Positions 1-12,749 of a DNA stretch of 64,000 bases are shown piece after piece. The position numbers and the translations under genes are program-made. The first letter of the stretch is position 1; each line of letters opens with the position of its first letter. Under the pieces are notes generated by a model. The model did not search any database and was not told where the DNA came from. It saw only the letters and a list, made by a program, of their open reading frames with translations. This stretch comes from Chrysomallon squamiferum (Eukaryota; Mollusca; Gastropoda; Neomphalida; Peltospiridae): the NCBI GenBank assembly GCA_012295275.1, contig CM022672.1:27288430-27352429 (forward strand), written 5' to 3'.

Positions 1-1646
1 TGAAACAGAAAAATTAAAAAACAATTATAATAATGATTAAAAACAAAAAAAAAAAACATATTAAAAAAAAATTAAAATTAAAAGAAATAATAATAATAAT
101 ATATATAAAACCTTCATGTTTCAGAATGTGTTATTTTGTACGTAAAAATATTGCCATACATGTTATTGACACTTGTAGCTAAGCTAAAGCAAGACATAAA
201 ATAAATATTATATGGATAACACATATTTTAATACAGTTTAATACAGTTTAATGTAAGCCAAGTACATGATATTAAAATATGCTTCATTGTTGTTATGATA
301 ATGATGATGACGACGATCTGCTTTTTTAATCTTTCAAAGAGGCACAGTTATTTCCACAGAAATACTAATTCTGCGATAAAAGGATAAATACTTTCTGTTA
401 GTGGTTCTCCACTTTGAAGGAAAATACAAAACAACGTTATTTGATTTTGTGTCCTTGACAGAAATGGCGCCTAGTTTGAGTTGTCGTTTCAAATGGATAT
501 CATCATTATTACACGACTAGCTAAAAGGATATTTCATCAACAGATTGTACTTATTAGTGGTAACAAACGTTTAATTTTAATTTAATAACCAATAATATTT
601 GGAGCAATATTTTTAAATACTTCTAGTAGTACTAGTAGTAGGCAATAGGCGAATAGCAATTAATTATTGAATTAATGGGAATATTACTAATTATTAAATT
701 AACACACTACTCAGTAACTATTATTACTAATACTACTATTACTACTACTAGTATTAGTGGTATTACACAATATCTGAGTATAAGTATTACTATTAGTATT
801 ACAGTATAATAGAGTATTAGTTACTATTACTATTACTGTAAAAGTAAGTGTAACTATCGTTACTATGATACTACTATGTAGTATGTATTACTATTACAAT
901 AGTATTAGTATTAGTAGTATTACTATTGTCTATTACTATTAGTATTACTATTACTTCAATGCTTGTATTAGTATTACTATGTATTAATATTACTTTGTAT
1001 TACTATTACTGTATTAGTATTACCGTATAATTACGTATTTACGGTATTACTATTACTATTAGTACTACACAATTTACAGTATTACTATTAGTAAATGAAT
1101 TAATTAATCATCATATTAATAATTATTGATATTACGAATTAATAGAATTGAAATTTATGCGATTTTATTTAATATAATTAATAATTATGTAGTGTTTTAT
1201 GAATTTTAACATTCATGCGTCCAAAGCCGACGATGATGACCGAAACATTTACATTAAATTAGATTAATTATTAAACATTAAAAACAAATGTTTCAGTAAT
1301 ATAATCTGTTTGAAATTATTTTTATATATTTAATTTTAAACTATTAAGTTTATTACTTTTAGTATTACTGCTTTTAATAAAAGTTTGATGTAAAATTCGT
1401 TTTAACTTTTAATTTTAGAAAAAGCTAGACTAGACTGGAAAGAAAACTAAAAATTACAGTGAGTGATTTAATTAGTAATTTACTTATTTATTGAAGATTG
1501 TATAACTTAATTAATATTTATTATGATTTTTACTTTAGCTTATTTGCTAATGGACATTATTCCTATTCACATTTTGCATTAGTCATTTTAGCACTACTTT
1601 TTTTTTTTTAGAATCTTTAAAATTATTTTATTTCATTTTATTTTAG
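1..1646. other. AT-rich 5' flank, no gene seen
   Basis: No supported coding region was found here. The stretch holds poly-A/AAT tracts (about 40-110) and a degenerate triplet array at 610-1090. An acceptor-like ...ttttag at 1641-1646 precedes the exon that carries the DSN1 start codon, so an untranslated first exon of that gene probably lies in this interval. I could not place it. Confidence 0.5.
610..1090. repeat. Degenerate TAC/TAT-TAG triplet array
   Basis: About 480 bp are made of diverged variants of tactattag/attactattagtatt in both orientations, so runs such as TACTATTACTATTAGTATTAC recur with point changes. It reads as an old (ATT)n-derived simple-sequence region rather than a coding or unique sequence. 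Confidence 0.7.
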
Positions 1647-1672
1647 TGTAGAAGAAGACATAGTTAATAACA

Positions 1673-4600
1673 ATGAGTGAGAAAAAGAAGCGTCGAAGAT
1701 CTAGCTTGGCACCAAAACGAATTTCTATGATAACCAGCACATCTTCAGGTGTTTCAGGTAAATACAAATTTGTTTTCTTAAAGGAATACTAAGACAGGTA
1801 GGCCCATTCATATTCATAACAAACACCAAAGGCTGAAGAAGTATACAAGTCATTTTAGTGTAGTCGCAGATGGTATTATTGAATATTGTTTTTTATATTT
1901 TTTATTGGGTGTATTCTCCTTTTTACTGTTGTATTCATATGGATGTCAACGATGTTTACTTTTGGTGAAGGAATCAGTAAAATGAAAATAAAATAAAGTC
2001 CTGCATAAAATGAAGGTTACAATGTTTGGAGGTTTTGGTGATTTCAAAAAATTAATTCTTAAATGTAAAATGTACTTGTGGCTGTATAAATAAAATTCTT
2101 TATTGATTTGGACAGCTTACCATTGCTCATGTAATAAAATGAGAATACTGAATACATTATAAAATATCTCAATTCTGATACTTTATCCCATTTAAGTTGT
2201 GATGTCCTTGTTAAACCATTTTTTCAATCTATTTTCATTCATATTTGTTTTGTTTTTCATTTTTTGTATATGTGTATGTGTGTTTATGAAAAGAAGTAAG
2301 TTTAATAACTGTATAGAGAACATTTTAAAATATATATGTATTTTAATTTATATAATTGATTTTTATCTTAATCTCATATTTATTTTATTTTAATATATCT
2401 TTGAAAAAATTATATTTTTGGAATATCTAATTGTGTGTATAAGTATTATTTAACCATGTAGAAAAGAAAAAAAATATCTTCTTATTGTTAATAAAGTTTA
2501 TAATGATTGATTCTGCAGGTCTTCACAGTTTAATTGATCCTGAGCTTCCTGATGATGTGAGATTGGCCAAGCTGTCATCTCTCTGTTTGGAAGTAAGTCA
2601 TGTTTTAACTGATTATAATTCCTTGTATTACATCAGTCTGTTGCATTTTAACTGCAGATTTTATACCCCCACATTTACAGTTACGTGTATATAATTTAGG
2701 ACAGATGAATCTCTTCGAGGCTTACTCTACAGTGAAAGCAATGACAGACAAATACTGTTTTCATCATGCTGCTTTAGAGATGCTAATTGTTGAACTCAGT
2801 GTGCATAGAACAGAACAGTATCTGTGTTAACCCTGATAATCAGTCTGACTAGTAAGTCTGGTTCATTATGGACTAACAGGAGATTCCTTGCAGTAGTGCC
2901 CACTGCATTATGTAAGCATGGAAGTGTCTGATACTGGCAGAATACGTAAACATTACTGACCAAACAACAGCAGGTGAAGACTACAGCCATCGTCTCTGGT
3001 GACCATTTGTTACTGGGAAGATGTGCTAGCTTGCTTAGTTATTTGCAGATCTCTAAAACGCTTACTATATCTTCATATTTTGAAAATTACATTATCTTTC
3101 TCATTTAATTTATGCATGATACTTATTAAACTATATATATTATAGGGTGTCTGCTGGCACTATGTAATAAAGTGTTTGACAGTAATGAAATGTAAATTAT
3201 GTTCCTCATGTAAAACATTTCCTTGCCTTCATACATAAATGATAAAGGTAATGTTGAAATTTGAACTCAAATTATTTAATTTTCTCTAGTTTTGAGTAAC
3301 TGAAGTTTGTTGTGGTTTTTCATTTCTTTTTCTTCAAAGTTGTTTTCTAGTTTTAAAAACAGATTTCAGTAAAACTGCTAAATATTAATATAAGCTACTA
3401 ATTTTATGAATTATGCTATTTCACTGAACAGTTAATAGAGTATGACTGACATTATTTCAATTTTATTTTCAGTATACTTTAAACAGTATGGAAATAACAG
3501 ATTGTCCTCACTCTGAATGGTTTAAGTCAGAAGGTATGTCACTGAATTAAATATAACATAAGGGGAAACATTTCTTGCTTTTTATTTCTGGTTCTTTTCC
3601 CTTGATAAATATATAGAGAGGTTCTTTCTATTAAATAATGATATTAATTAATAAATTTAACTTTTTATTATTATTATTATTATTATTCTTTTAATGTTAT
3701 TATTGTTGTTGTTTTGTTTTTTTATATATATAATAAGAAACCATTTATTTTCCATTTATAGCTCAAGATAAAGTTAACCAACTACTTGCAAACTTACAAG
3801 AAGATGGTTTGTTCAAAAAAGCTTGTCAAACGGATGGGTTTGTACTTTAATGTGGTTTATCAGTTTTGTTACTAATATTAAATGAAAAAAACATTGTTTT
3901 CCATGGTGTGTAATAAATGTAGAAAAAACTATATTTTTGTCTTAATCTTAAGATGATTAGAAGAATGAAGTGAACACTTTTATTTCATTACTTAACAACT
4001 GCTTACATTGTTGAATGTAATTCAGTCCTGGAAGTATTATATATTTATCTACATCTGTACAGTTACTATTAATACTTCTTTTTTATTATTATTCATTTAT
4101 TGTTTTAAATCTTACTTTGTTAACAAGAAAAAATGTTAGTATATACAACTTTAAAAACCCCCAAATACCAAAAAAACAACATTAATATTATTTTTTCACA
4201 GTTGCAATAGTCTAGTGTCAGATGCTGTTAAAGAAGTTCTGGCTGCCAGAATAGCTGATGCAGAAGCATCTATCAACAGGTAGAAACTAATAATTATTTA
4301 ACTACAGAATGTGTTGTGAAGTTTTAGAATATTCAAGACTTCATCCTTTTCCTTACTGAATCCAGTACAAGCAAAACACTTGTTGCATCAATTTACATTT
4401 ATTACAGAATTCCATTTCTATTTATAAATAAAGACATGAATCAAAACAGACATAATCAAGATATCTCATCCCTTCATATGCTAGATGATACACACATTAA
4501 CTTGGCCTCACTGTAGTGTGTGTATTTAGAATTAATGAAATGTAATGTCAGTTGTAATTTTATATTATATAACTAGTTTTGATTTTTAGTTTGGAAACTG

Positions 4601-6044
4601 AGAGTGAGAAATGGGACAACATTCTAAATGAACTTGATGAAAAGGTGAAACAAGCTGAACTGTGAGTTTTTTTATTTCCAAAACTGCTTAATATGCATGC
4701 ATGTAATCTCAACTGCTACGATACTGTGAATGAAATTAGTAAAATCATAACACTACACTTATATTAATTTGTGACAGGATATGGCATGAAAAAAAAAAGA
4801 TTTTACATTTTCTTACTCATTTCTTGTTTTATGATGTTTCATTGTGTTACCAATAAACCTGATTTATACATTTAGCACAGAACTTTAAAACTAATTTAAT
4901 AACTTTTTAGTGAGAATGAAAAGAAAGGAGTACCCGAATCAGAAATCCCTGACAAAGTGAAGATTTTATCAAGAGACTACTATACACCCAGTGCAGACAT
5001 CAGCATACTTACTGCAGATATTCAACAAAATGTGAACAAAGCAGCCTTAGCTGTAAGATCACAAATTGGATTTTACATTGTGTTAAACATATTGAAAAAA
5101 AAAATATTTAAAATTTAGTTTAAGATCAATCATTATTCTTTATATAACTATGGACTTTTTGTTTTTGGAGCACTAACAGTAATATACTTTTAATATTAAC
5201 ACACCATTGATCTTTAAAAAAAAATATTTGAATTGTTTATATACAAAGTAGGTAATATATAAGGACTCATTTGCAGCTGACTTAAGTAGTCAGTATCTAA
5301 ATTTTTAGGATTAATGTTTAAACTCCTCATGATTATAAACAGGATTATGCTTTATATTATGTTAGCAAAAGCATTTACAACTACCTCAAAATTATTCTCA
5401 AGCCATCTTTTTTCCCCACACCCATTATTAGTAATATGTTAGTGTTGGTACAGTTATTTTTACATTTGTAGATGGAAGAAAGTTGCTGCTCCATAAATAT
5501 GCTAAAAAGGACTCATCAGAAAATAACTGATGTCCTGGAAACTCAGTGCAGTCAATTACGTATGTCTTACGTATTTTTTAAATGAAAATAACACTACTTT
5601 ACCTCAACTTGTTATCTATTATTTTTCAAGACAGCTTTTTTATATGCAGGATGTGGAAATGTATTTATTATCAATTTACAGTGTCTTGTCAATAAATGTA
5701 TAGAAACTTTGACAGTTGTCATCAAGGCAGATGTTTTGCTTCATATATGTAACTTGAATAGTGATATTTACAGTATTCTGAATTATTCATTAGTACAACT
5801 GATTGTCAGTGTAATTCATTGTTTTATTAGATATTTATGGCAGATAAATAAAGCATATTACCATACCTCAACTTTCTATCATGAACTGTTTAAATGTATG
5901 TGGATGGAATTATGATGTTTGATTTAAATTTACTGATTTTTAATTTCAGGGCAGAAATCATTTCAAGGGATTGAAAGTCCAAGAGAACAGATAAGGAATC
6001 GAATATTAATACCAGAAATTACTGATTTTAATCCCAAACACTAA
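1673..6044 (+). CDS. DSN1: DSN1-like kinetochore protein (MIS12 complex)
   Basis: This is probably DSN1, a subunit of the MIS12 complex that links centromeric chromatin (CENP-C) to the NDC80 microtubule-binding complex. Nine coding exons join in phase: 1673-1757, 2519-2592, 3473-3533, 3762-3837, 4202-4279, 4590-4661, 4911-5052, 5472-5559, 5950-6044 (256 aa; human DSN1 is about 356). The N-terminus is basic/serine-rich (KKKRRRSSLAPKR), which fits the Aurora-B-regulated Arg/Ser segment of DSN1. It is followed by the family-like LIDPELPDDVRLAKLSSLCLE helix, an acidic predicted coiled-coil middle and a hydrophilic C-terminus. The start is the first ATG after the acceptor at 1646, with AACA before it. 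AATAAA at 6072-6077 gives a very short 3'UTR. The identification rests on weak, position-specific similarity, because DSN1 is fast-evolving; the exon structure is firmer than the name. Confidence 0.68.
2690..3060. other. Less AT-rich block inside DSN1 intron 2
   Basis: Within the 880-bp intron 2593-3472, roughly 370 bp have visibly higher GC than the surrounding intron and no simple repeats. Both strands contain stops at short intervals except for a 64-codon minus-strand frame. It may be a decayed mobile element; I recognise no motif in it. Confidence 0.3.
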
Positions 6045-6071
6045 TCCAACTAAATTTGAATAGTAAGGATA

Positions 6072-6077
6072 AATAAA
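6072..6077 (+). terminator. Poly(A) signal of DSN1
   Basis: AATAAA lies 28 nt after the DSN1 stop codon and is followed by a T-rich/GT region. It is the first canonical signal downstream. Confidence 0.5.
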
Positions 6078-6765
6078 TTATTGTACATATATTGTATGTT
6101 TTCAATAATTTTTAGTAGGTGCGCACATTGTGGTAATGAGGTTTTTAAAGAAAAATTATTGGCATCTTTTTCACATACTATCATAAACTTTAGATGTTCT
6201 TCTAGAGATTTTTTTTTTTGTTGTTGTGTGTGGGCTTTTTCATTTTTATTATTTTAGATATAGATATTATTTTTTGAATTACATTTTTAAGCCACAGAGG
6301 ATCAGTAAGTGTGTCACATCATATAAACATATGATCCATTACAAAAGCTGCTGTCTACTATGCTGTCAAATGTACTAACATACCAGTCTCATTCTGAACA
6401 TCACTCTTGATGAATTCAAAGCTGGTTATTTGGTCATGAAAATCTGTTGTGCACATTTTTCCTACATTTAACACATTTAGGGATATAATAATTGGATTTC
6501 AGTAGAATGAACATATTAAATAATCAACATTGTGTCAATAAATTATTTGTTGTCACGAATGGAGCATTTTCAGTTGCTAAGAAACAGGATTGTTTCCTAC
6601 AGTTGTAAGAAAATTTATTTTACTATTCAACCAATTTTTTTGGTAATTAATATCAGTAATAGCTGAAATGACAAAACACAACAGAAGTTACATAATGCAA
6701 ATTTTATCCTAATTGAAAACAAAAAGATGACAACAGTTTATTTTTGGAAGCTTGAGAACCAGACA
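6078..6765. other. Convergent intergenic region DSN1/DPM2
   Basis: About 690 bp lie between two tail-to-tail genes. On the minus strand, AATAAA (plus-strand TTTATT at 6737-6742) lies about 24 nt past the DPM2 stop and is a likely poly(A) signal. Nothing else is recognisable. Confidence 0.5.
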
Positions 6766-8877
6766 TCATTTGTTTTTCTTATAACCAGAACCACATTTTC
6801 CACAGTTTTCACGTGAACTGGATCTTGACCTTGATCTGGACTTGGACCTGTACCTGGGCCGCTGAACATGATGTCCATCAGAATGGTCACCTTTTGTCAA
6901 TCCCTTTTTCGTTGATTTAAAAGCTATAAAGCCCACAAATGCTCCTAAAAGATGAGAATAATGTTTATTTTTTTTATTATTTTATTTTTTTTAACTTTTA
7001 ATATATATATTTCCAAAGAAAAAGAATATTAAAATAATGTTGAATTCCACAGTGAAACTGTAATAGTGGAATAATAAAAGCAATAAGAAAACAATTTTTA
7101 TTACATTTTCTTCATTTCAAATCTGAATGTTTTATCTACAAACTAAAAATTAGTAAGTGGTGGGGTTTAAAATAAATAAATTTTAATAATATTTCAGTTT
7201 GGAAATTGGCTTCAACAGTAGATTATAAGTGTTTCAGCTATGTAAAATAAGTATAAAATGATACAGGTTGATGGAAATTATAGCATACATAGGTGTAATC
7301 TCAAACACTTATTGAACCAATCTGAAATAGCAAAGATTTGTTTATCCATTAATTTTGTTTTGTTTTTAATAGTAATTAGTTGTATGGAAAATTATGACAG
7401 ATCTTTAACCACAAATGCTAATTTTTAAATCCATTTCAAATACTTAAATATTTATTACCTCATCTTACTTTCACGTTTTAAAGCAAATGTTGTTACTGAG
7501 TTCTGTGTGTTTTTACATAATAACTAAGCTGTGTTTGATTCATTATTTAAAGTTAAGAAACTCAAAAATAAAACCTATAATGAAAAGGGCAATCACTCCT
7601 GTGAGCAAAGGTCCACTGATTGCATACATCTTAGGAGGGAAAAATTGGTGAATGCTTTGATTGACTTCAACAAATGGCTGCAAAAATAAAGATATATATA
7701 CACATGTATCTACTAATAAATGTTTAAGATAAAATATGCTTATTAAAAAATGTTTTATTGTTTATGATATTAAAGTTTAAATTCCTGTATCTATTTAGCT
7801 TAACTTCTGCATCAGCAACATAAATTAAACAACAGCATGTCAACATATTAATTAGAAATAATATTCATTACAAAGCAAGTAGATAATAAACTTTCTGTGC
7901 ATTGTTAAATACTGGGCCAGAAACCGAATCCAAAATATCTGTAATAAACTATAACACAAATAAAATTACTTCAGTGTTTACAGAAGCACAGAAGATTATT
8001 CATAATGTAACTGAGAAACAAATGGATAAGTGTTTCCTGCTTCTTTTGTATAAAATGTTAGTGAAAGGAATTTAAACTGTTAATTTACAGATATTCTTTT
8101 TTAATGAAAAGTGGCTCAGATTAAAATCTGTTAAATGCTGTTTTCCATCTGCTATACACATAGTCAAGAATAATTCTTAATTGGTCAAATTATTAAAGAT
8201 TTTTTTTTAATATTACAATATATATATATATATATATATATATGTATAACTGAAACTAAAATAAAAACAATATATGAAAAGTTAATTGAAACATCAAGAC
8301 TATTTTTAAGAATAACAGAAGTCAATAAGAATATTGGTATTTATTTTAATGGCAACAGAAACAACTTACAAGGATTATCACCCAAACTGTATAATATGAG
8401 AATATGGCACCAGCTAAACCAACCAATCCCCATCCTGCTGCTTGGTCCACACCAGTTGCCTTTAAAAAAAAAGTTAAAATATACACACACACTAAAGCAC
8501 AATTTTTTTTATTTTTTATTTTTTTTAAATGATAAACACTAACAAAAGTCCCTTCTAAACGCATCACAATTTATTTGATAAGTAAGTGGCAAGAGAGTAA
8601 TAAATGATGTAAACTCCGGTAAATTATTAGCTTGTTCTTACATAATTTGTTTTGAAGTGACGTCTGTTAATATTATAATCATTATATTTATAATGATAAT
8701 CTGTCCTTTCTGGGACCAGGTTAAGATTATAACAGTCTCAAGTTTAGAGAGATTCCAATAACTTAGTCGTGTCCATCTGACTTGTTCCTGGTAACACGAC
8801 TAAAAATGGATATCAAACGCTGTGGATATGGTTTCATGTTATATACGTTTATCTGGAATTAATTAAATACTTGCCAT
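6766..8877 (-). CDS. DPM2: DPM2, dolichol-phosphate mannose synthase regulatory subunit, with RS-rich tail
   Basis: This is the small ER membrane subunit that stabilises DPM1/DPM3 and also acts in GPI-GlcNAc transferase. The dolichol-phosphate-mannose product feeds N-glycosylation, O-mannosylation and GPI anchors. The exons on the minus strand are 8877-8875 (the ATG only), 8459-8370, 7677-7575 and 6944-6766, which join in phase to 124 aa. The first membrane segment is recognisable by VDQAAGWGLVGLAG...YYTVWVIILPF and the second by YAISGPLLTGVIALFIIGAFVG, matching the two-helix DPM2 fold (human 84 aa). After the second helix, KSTKKG matches the usual end of the family. About 45 more residues then follow, with SR/RS dipeptides (RSKSRSRSRSSSREN) and a CGKCG motif. 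The start codon is inferred: ATG followed by GCAAGT, a consensus GC-AG donor, which gives MATGVDQ, matching the human N-terminus (MATGTDQ). It is convergent with DSN1. Confidence 0.88.
8217..8243. repeat. (AT)n microsatellite
   Basis: An uninterrupted TA dinucleotide run lies inside the second DPM2 intron region (between the exons at 7677 and 8370). Confidence 0.9.
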
Positions 8878-9673
8878 CGTTCAGAGAAACCGCTCGTGAA
8901 ATGATTTTGTGATCAAAAACCGCTGCCGCTACTGCAATATTCTCTGTATTTACACCAAAGCAGTTATAAATTCCGAACTCAAGCAATTACATAATTACTC
9001 AGTTAAATATTTAACAGTATATACTGACTACAAATAAAATGTATCAAAGTTATTAATCGAACAGATTAAAAGGGAAATAGATCAAATAAAAAATGAGGTG
9101 GGGGAATTTAGCCCAATGTTTGTTAATTTTCTTTTGGGATACGTGTAAAATCGGGAATACTTATCTTCGTAAATTCAACTTTTAAAAATGTATTTATTAC
9201 TAATTACATAAAAAAAAATAATATAAATTCTTTTTTCCTCTATTTGCATTCACGGTTATAATGTCCATGCTCAGAATAATAAATGAAATTGTAATTTATA
9301 TCTCTTATAATAAATAAATAACAATTTTGTTATTTTCGTTTTCAGTTATTTTAAAATTTATATTATTCGATTGGCTGTATCAACAACACTAGACAAAAGT
9401 ACCTGCTGAAGATTTAATGTTTCTCGTAAATAAAAGTGTTTGTTAAAACATTGTTATAACGTATTAACAATCATTTCTCTTTTATGGCTTATTTAGGTAC
9501 TATTTTAAAATTAATTTTGAACGGATATAACTAACTGTTAATCAAGTTCGACATTGCTTTCATGATCATTATGATTATCACTATCGTGAATGTGGTTATA
9601 ACTCAGAAAGGAACTGAAAGTAAAATCGGACAGTCCGGAAAAGAATAAGTAAGATGTAATGGTTTTGCAGGAA

Positions 9674-9742
<69 letters not shown>
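9674..9742. repeat. (CA)n(TA)n compound microsatellite
   Basis: About 25 bp of CA repeat pass directly into about 44 bp of TA repeat, in the region between DPM2 and EXD3. Confidence 0.95.
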
Positions 9743-9750
<8 letters not shown>

Positions 9751-9816
9751 CTACAGTTTTATAAATACCTGGGGAGCAGATCCATGTTAATGTTTGATTT
9801 TTCTCGAAATGTCTGC

Positions 9817-9843
9817 TGACGTCATCATAATGTATTGACGTAA
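9817..9843. promoter_or_regulatory. CRE-like sites between divergent genes
   Basis: A perfect palindromic TGACGTCA lies at 9817-9824, with a second half-conserved TTGACGTAA at 9835-9843. It is about 0.9 kb upstream of DPM2 and 0.7 kb upstream of EXD3. The CREB/ATF site is known; use by either gene is inference. Confidence 0.35.
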
Positions 9844-10542
9844 TTATACAATCATCTTTAATTAACCCTTTAAGTCTGGCCTACGATATGGACCACTATA
9901 AATATCAGGTATTTCATTGCAGTTCAACAGTTTCCCACAAAGAAACATGGAAATGCAATGTTACATATATAGTTACATGAAGAAAAAAAAATACCTATTT
10001 ATAACCATTTCATATATTTTCCCCCCATTTGTTTTTTAGAACTGCATAACAGTTTTTGAGAATGATTGGTATATGTTAATTTCCTTTGAACTGAATCCAT
10101 GGGTCTATGATTAATGATATTTGGTAAGCATTTTAAGTATTTTAACTGCATTTATTTGTCATCATATATAAAGAAGGTCTAGAGGAAGAAAAAGAAAAGT
10201 AATTAAATAAGTAATAAAATAAATGTAAGTAAACAAATTTCTTGCAAATACTTAAATACCATAATAAGATGAAATGTACCATAATAAATACAAAATAAAT
10301 AAAAAGCATTTAATATTTCAGTATATGTATATGTTTTTATTTATAAAATCTTTATTTTTTTAATTACTCTTTGCAGGATTTTCTTCAGTCAGAAATAAGA
10401 CGGACAACTGGCAAAACATATTTTAAAAATAATTAAAGCAAAAATATCATTCCTAAAACTGTTTACACAACGGTTTGTTAAAAAGAAGAATATTAGTGCA
10501 CACATTTGTACTCAAATCAAGACATCTCTGTTAACTGAGCCC

Positions 10543-12684
10543 ATGGCACATTCAAGATCAAACCCCAAACTGGCCCATTCCATACACAACATCCAGAAAA
10601 GCAACCTGGATGTGTCAATGTCCTGGTTACTCAGGTTGATGGATAAACAAGGTGGGACCTCAGTGCAACAGATGAACGAATGGCATGACCAAATTGAATC
10701 TGTCTGGTTTGACACCACTAAGAATAAAAGTCAGATTGGAACATGGACATCAGAAGTGCTTAAAAAGTACTTTGCCTCGGCATCAAATCCTTTTGCTCTG
10801 ACGCTTTACTTTGTTCAGAGATCACGTGATTACACAACAGGGAAGTCTTCCACTCTCTCATATTTCATCCTCAAACAGTTTGATCAGTGGCAGAAGTCTC
10901 CAAGCTGTACTATTCAAGACAGATTAGAGATGTTTTTGACTCCTGATTTTCGTGTTTCAGTTCTGCGTGCTGTGATCACACCACACATTATTCTGCTAGA
11001 TTTAGCTGTAAAGGCATTTGCTCTTAATCATGCAGGAAATGAATATTTTGTGCCTATAATCAAAGAACTGTTGACCAGAAAGAAATATAACCAGGTTGGT
11101 TGTTGCTGTATTCTTATATTTATTAAGTTTTTAAATTTTAAATTTGTCTGCAGATGAATGTAATTATATGTATATTGAACCATATTAATTATGTATTAAC
11201 AGATATAATATAAATTAAAATATTATGAATGTTTTTACTAATGTAAAATGTTTAGTTTTTTTTTTTTTGTATTTTCAGGCTGCACAGTGTGCAAGCAAAT
11301 TGCAGCTGCAGTCAGAATTTTCTGTTGAAGAGGTAATATTTTATTTTTATTCCTGCCAATGGAAGGGAATTATTTAATATTTACACTTCATATTTGTTTT
11401 ACAAATTCTGATAATAATCAGAATTATTTATTAAAATATAAATGTTAATTTAATTACATTTTGGTTTTTAAACTGTAATTAAAATTTTTGCTTCAAGATT
11501 TTATTACAAAATGAAGATTAAAAAAAGCAAAACAACATACAAAATAGAAACAAGAGAAAATAACCTCTTTGTTCTCTAATTAGTGGTGGAAGTGAAAAAA
11601 AATGTGTATCCATTTTGCATACTACTACAAGAATTAGTTAATGACGGCAAATAACAAGCTTACTAAGAAATATTGGAAGCGGTAATCTCTCTTAATGTCA
11701 TCTTGTACAAAGAAAGATACTGTTATTTGAAGAAAACTAAATAGTTTGTAGATACATTCATAAGATGAAGAAGTAGGTACAAGTAACAAAATAAGATATG
11801 ATAAGATAATTATATCTTTGAAACAAAACTACAATCATAACAATGATAACTACAAAAATGTAGCTATAACAAATATCTTATTTTGCAGATTATTTTGCCA
11901 CTGATTTTCCAAGACAAAGTGAACTTAGTGGAGGATTATCTGGCAGGTAATCCAGAACAACAGAAACTGACAGTGAAGCTACTTGATCATATATGTGATC
12001 CCAAAACAAATCTGCACCAGCTTGTTGAGTAAGTTGTTTTATTACAAAGTCACATTAGTGTCTAAAAACACTGAACAGACCTGTTAAAACAATTTTAGTA
12101 ATTGAACTATTATTGCTGTTTCTTTTTTGTGTAAGGAGACTTTCTCTATCCCCATTTCCTAATTTACTAAATTTTAATTAGAATCCACAAAAGCTAATTT
12201 ATGTTTTATGACTTGTCAAAATACACCCACCTTTCATACTTTTGTGAAGTACAGCTGTTAAAACTGTATATTATTTACATTAAAACTTCTCTGGTTTGGG
12301 TTCAAACTATTGAATTCAATTTCTTGAATGTATTATATTCTAGTACATAATAATTTAAATATTAAATTTCAGCAACAAAAAAATCTATTTCTTGTTATAC
12401 TGACCACATTTCTCTGGGTTTTTTGTTTGCTTTATCTACAGTTTGTCTCGTGTAGACAATGTGCAACATCAAAAATTACACAAGAAAACAATCAGCAAAC
12501 TTGCCTGTCGATTGATGAAGTTATTCCAAATACCTTACGGTAAAATGGTTGAAATATTTATTATATATAATATTTTTACAACTTTTTTTATTTTATTTTT
12601 TCTATGCTTATAAAGTGGTATGTATAGTCTATTACAAATTTGAATTAAAAGAATCACTGAATTCAAAGAAATTTTATATTACTG

Positions 12685-12749
<65 letters not shown>

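Larger units (their letters stand above)
8878..10542. other. Divergent DPM2/EXD3 intergenic region
   Basis: About 1.66 kb lie between two head-to-head starts. The region holds CRE-like sites (9817-9824 and 9835-9843), a compound microsatellite (9674-9742), and an acceptor-like ...ctttgcag at about 10369-10376 that probably opens the exon carrying the EXD3 start. That implies an unplaced upstream untranslated EXD3 exon. No coding sequence was recognised. Confidence 0.5.
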
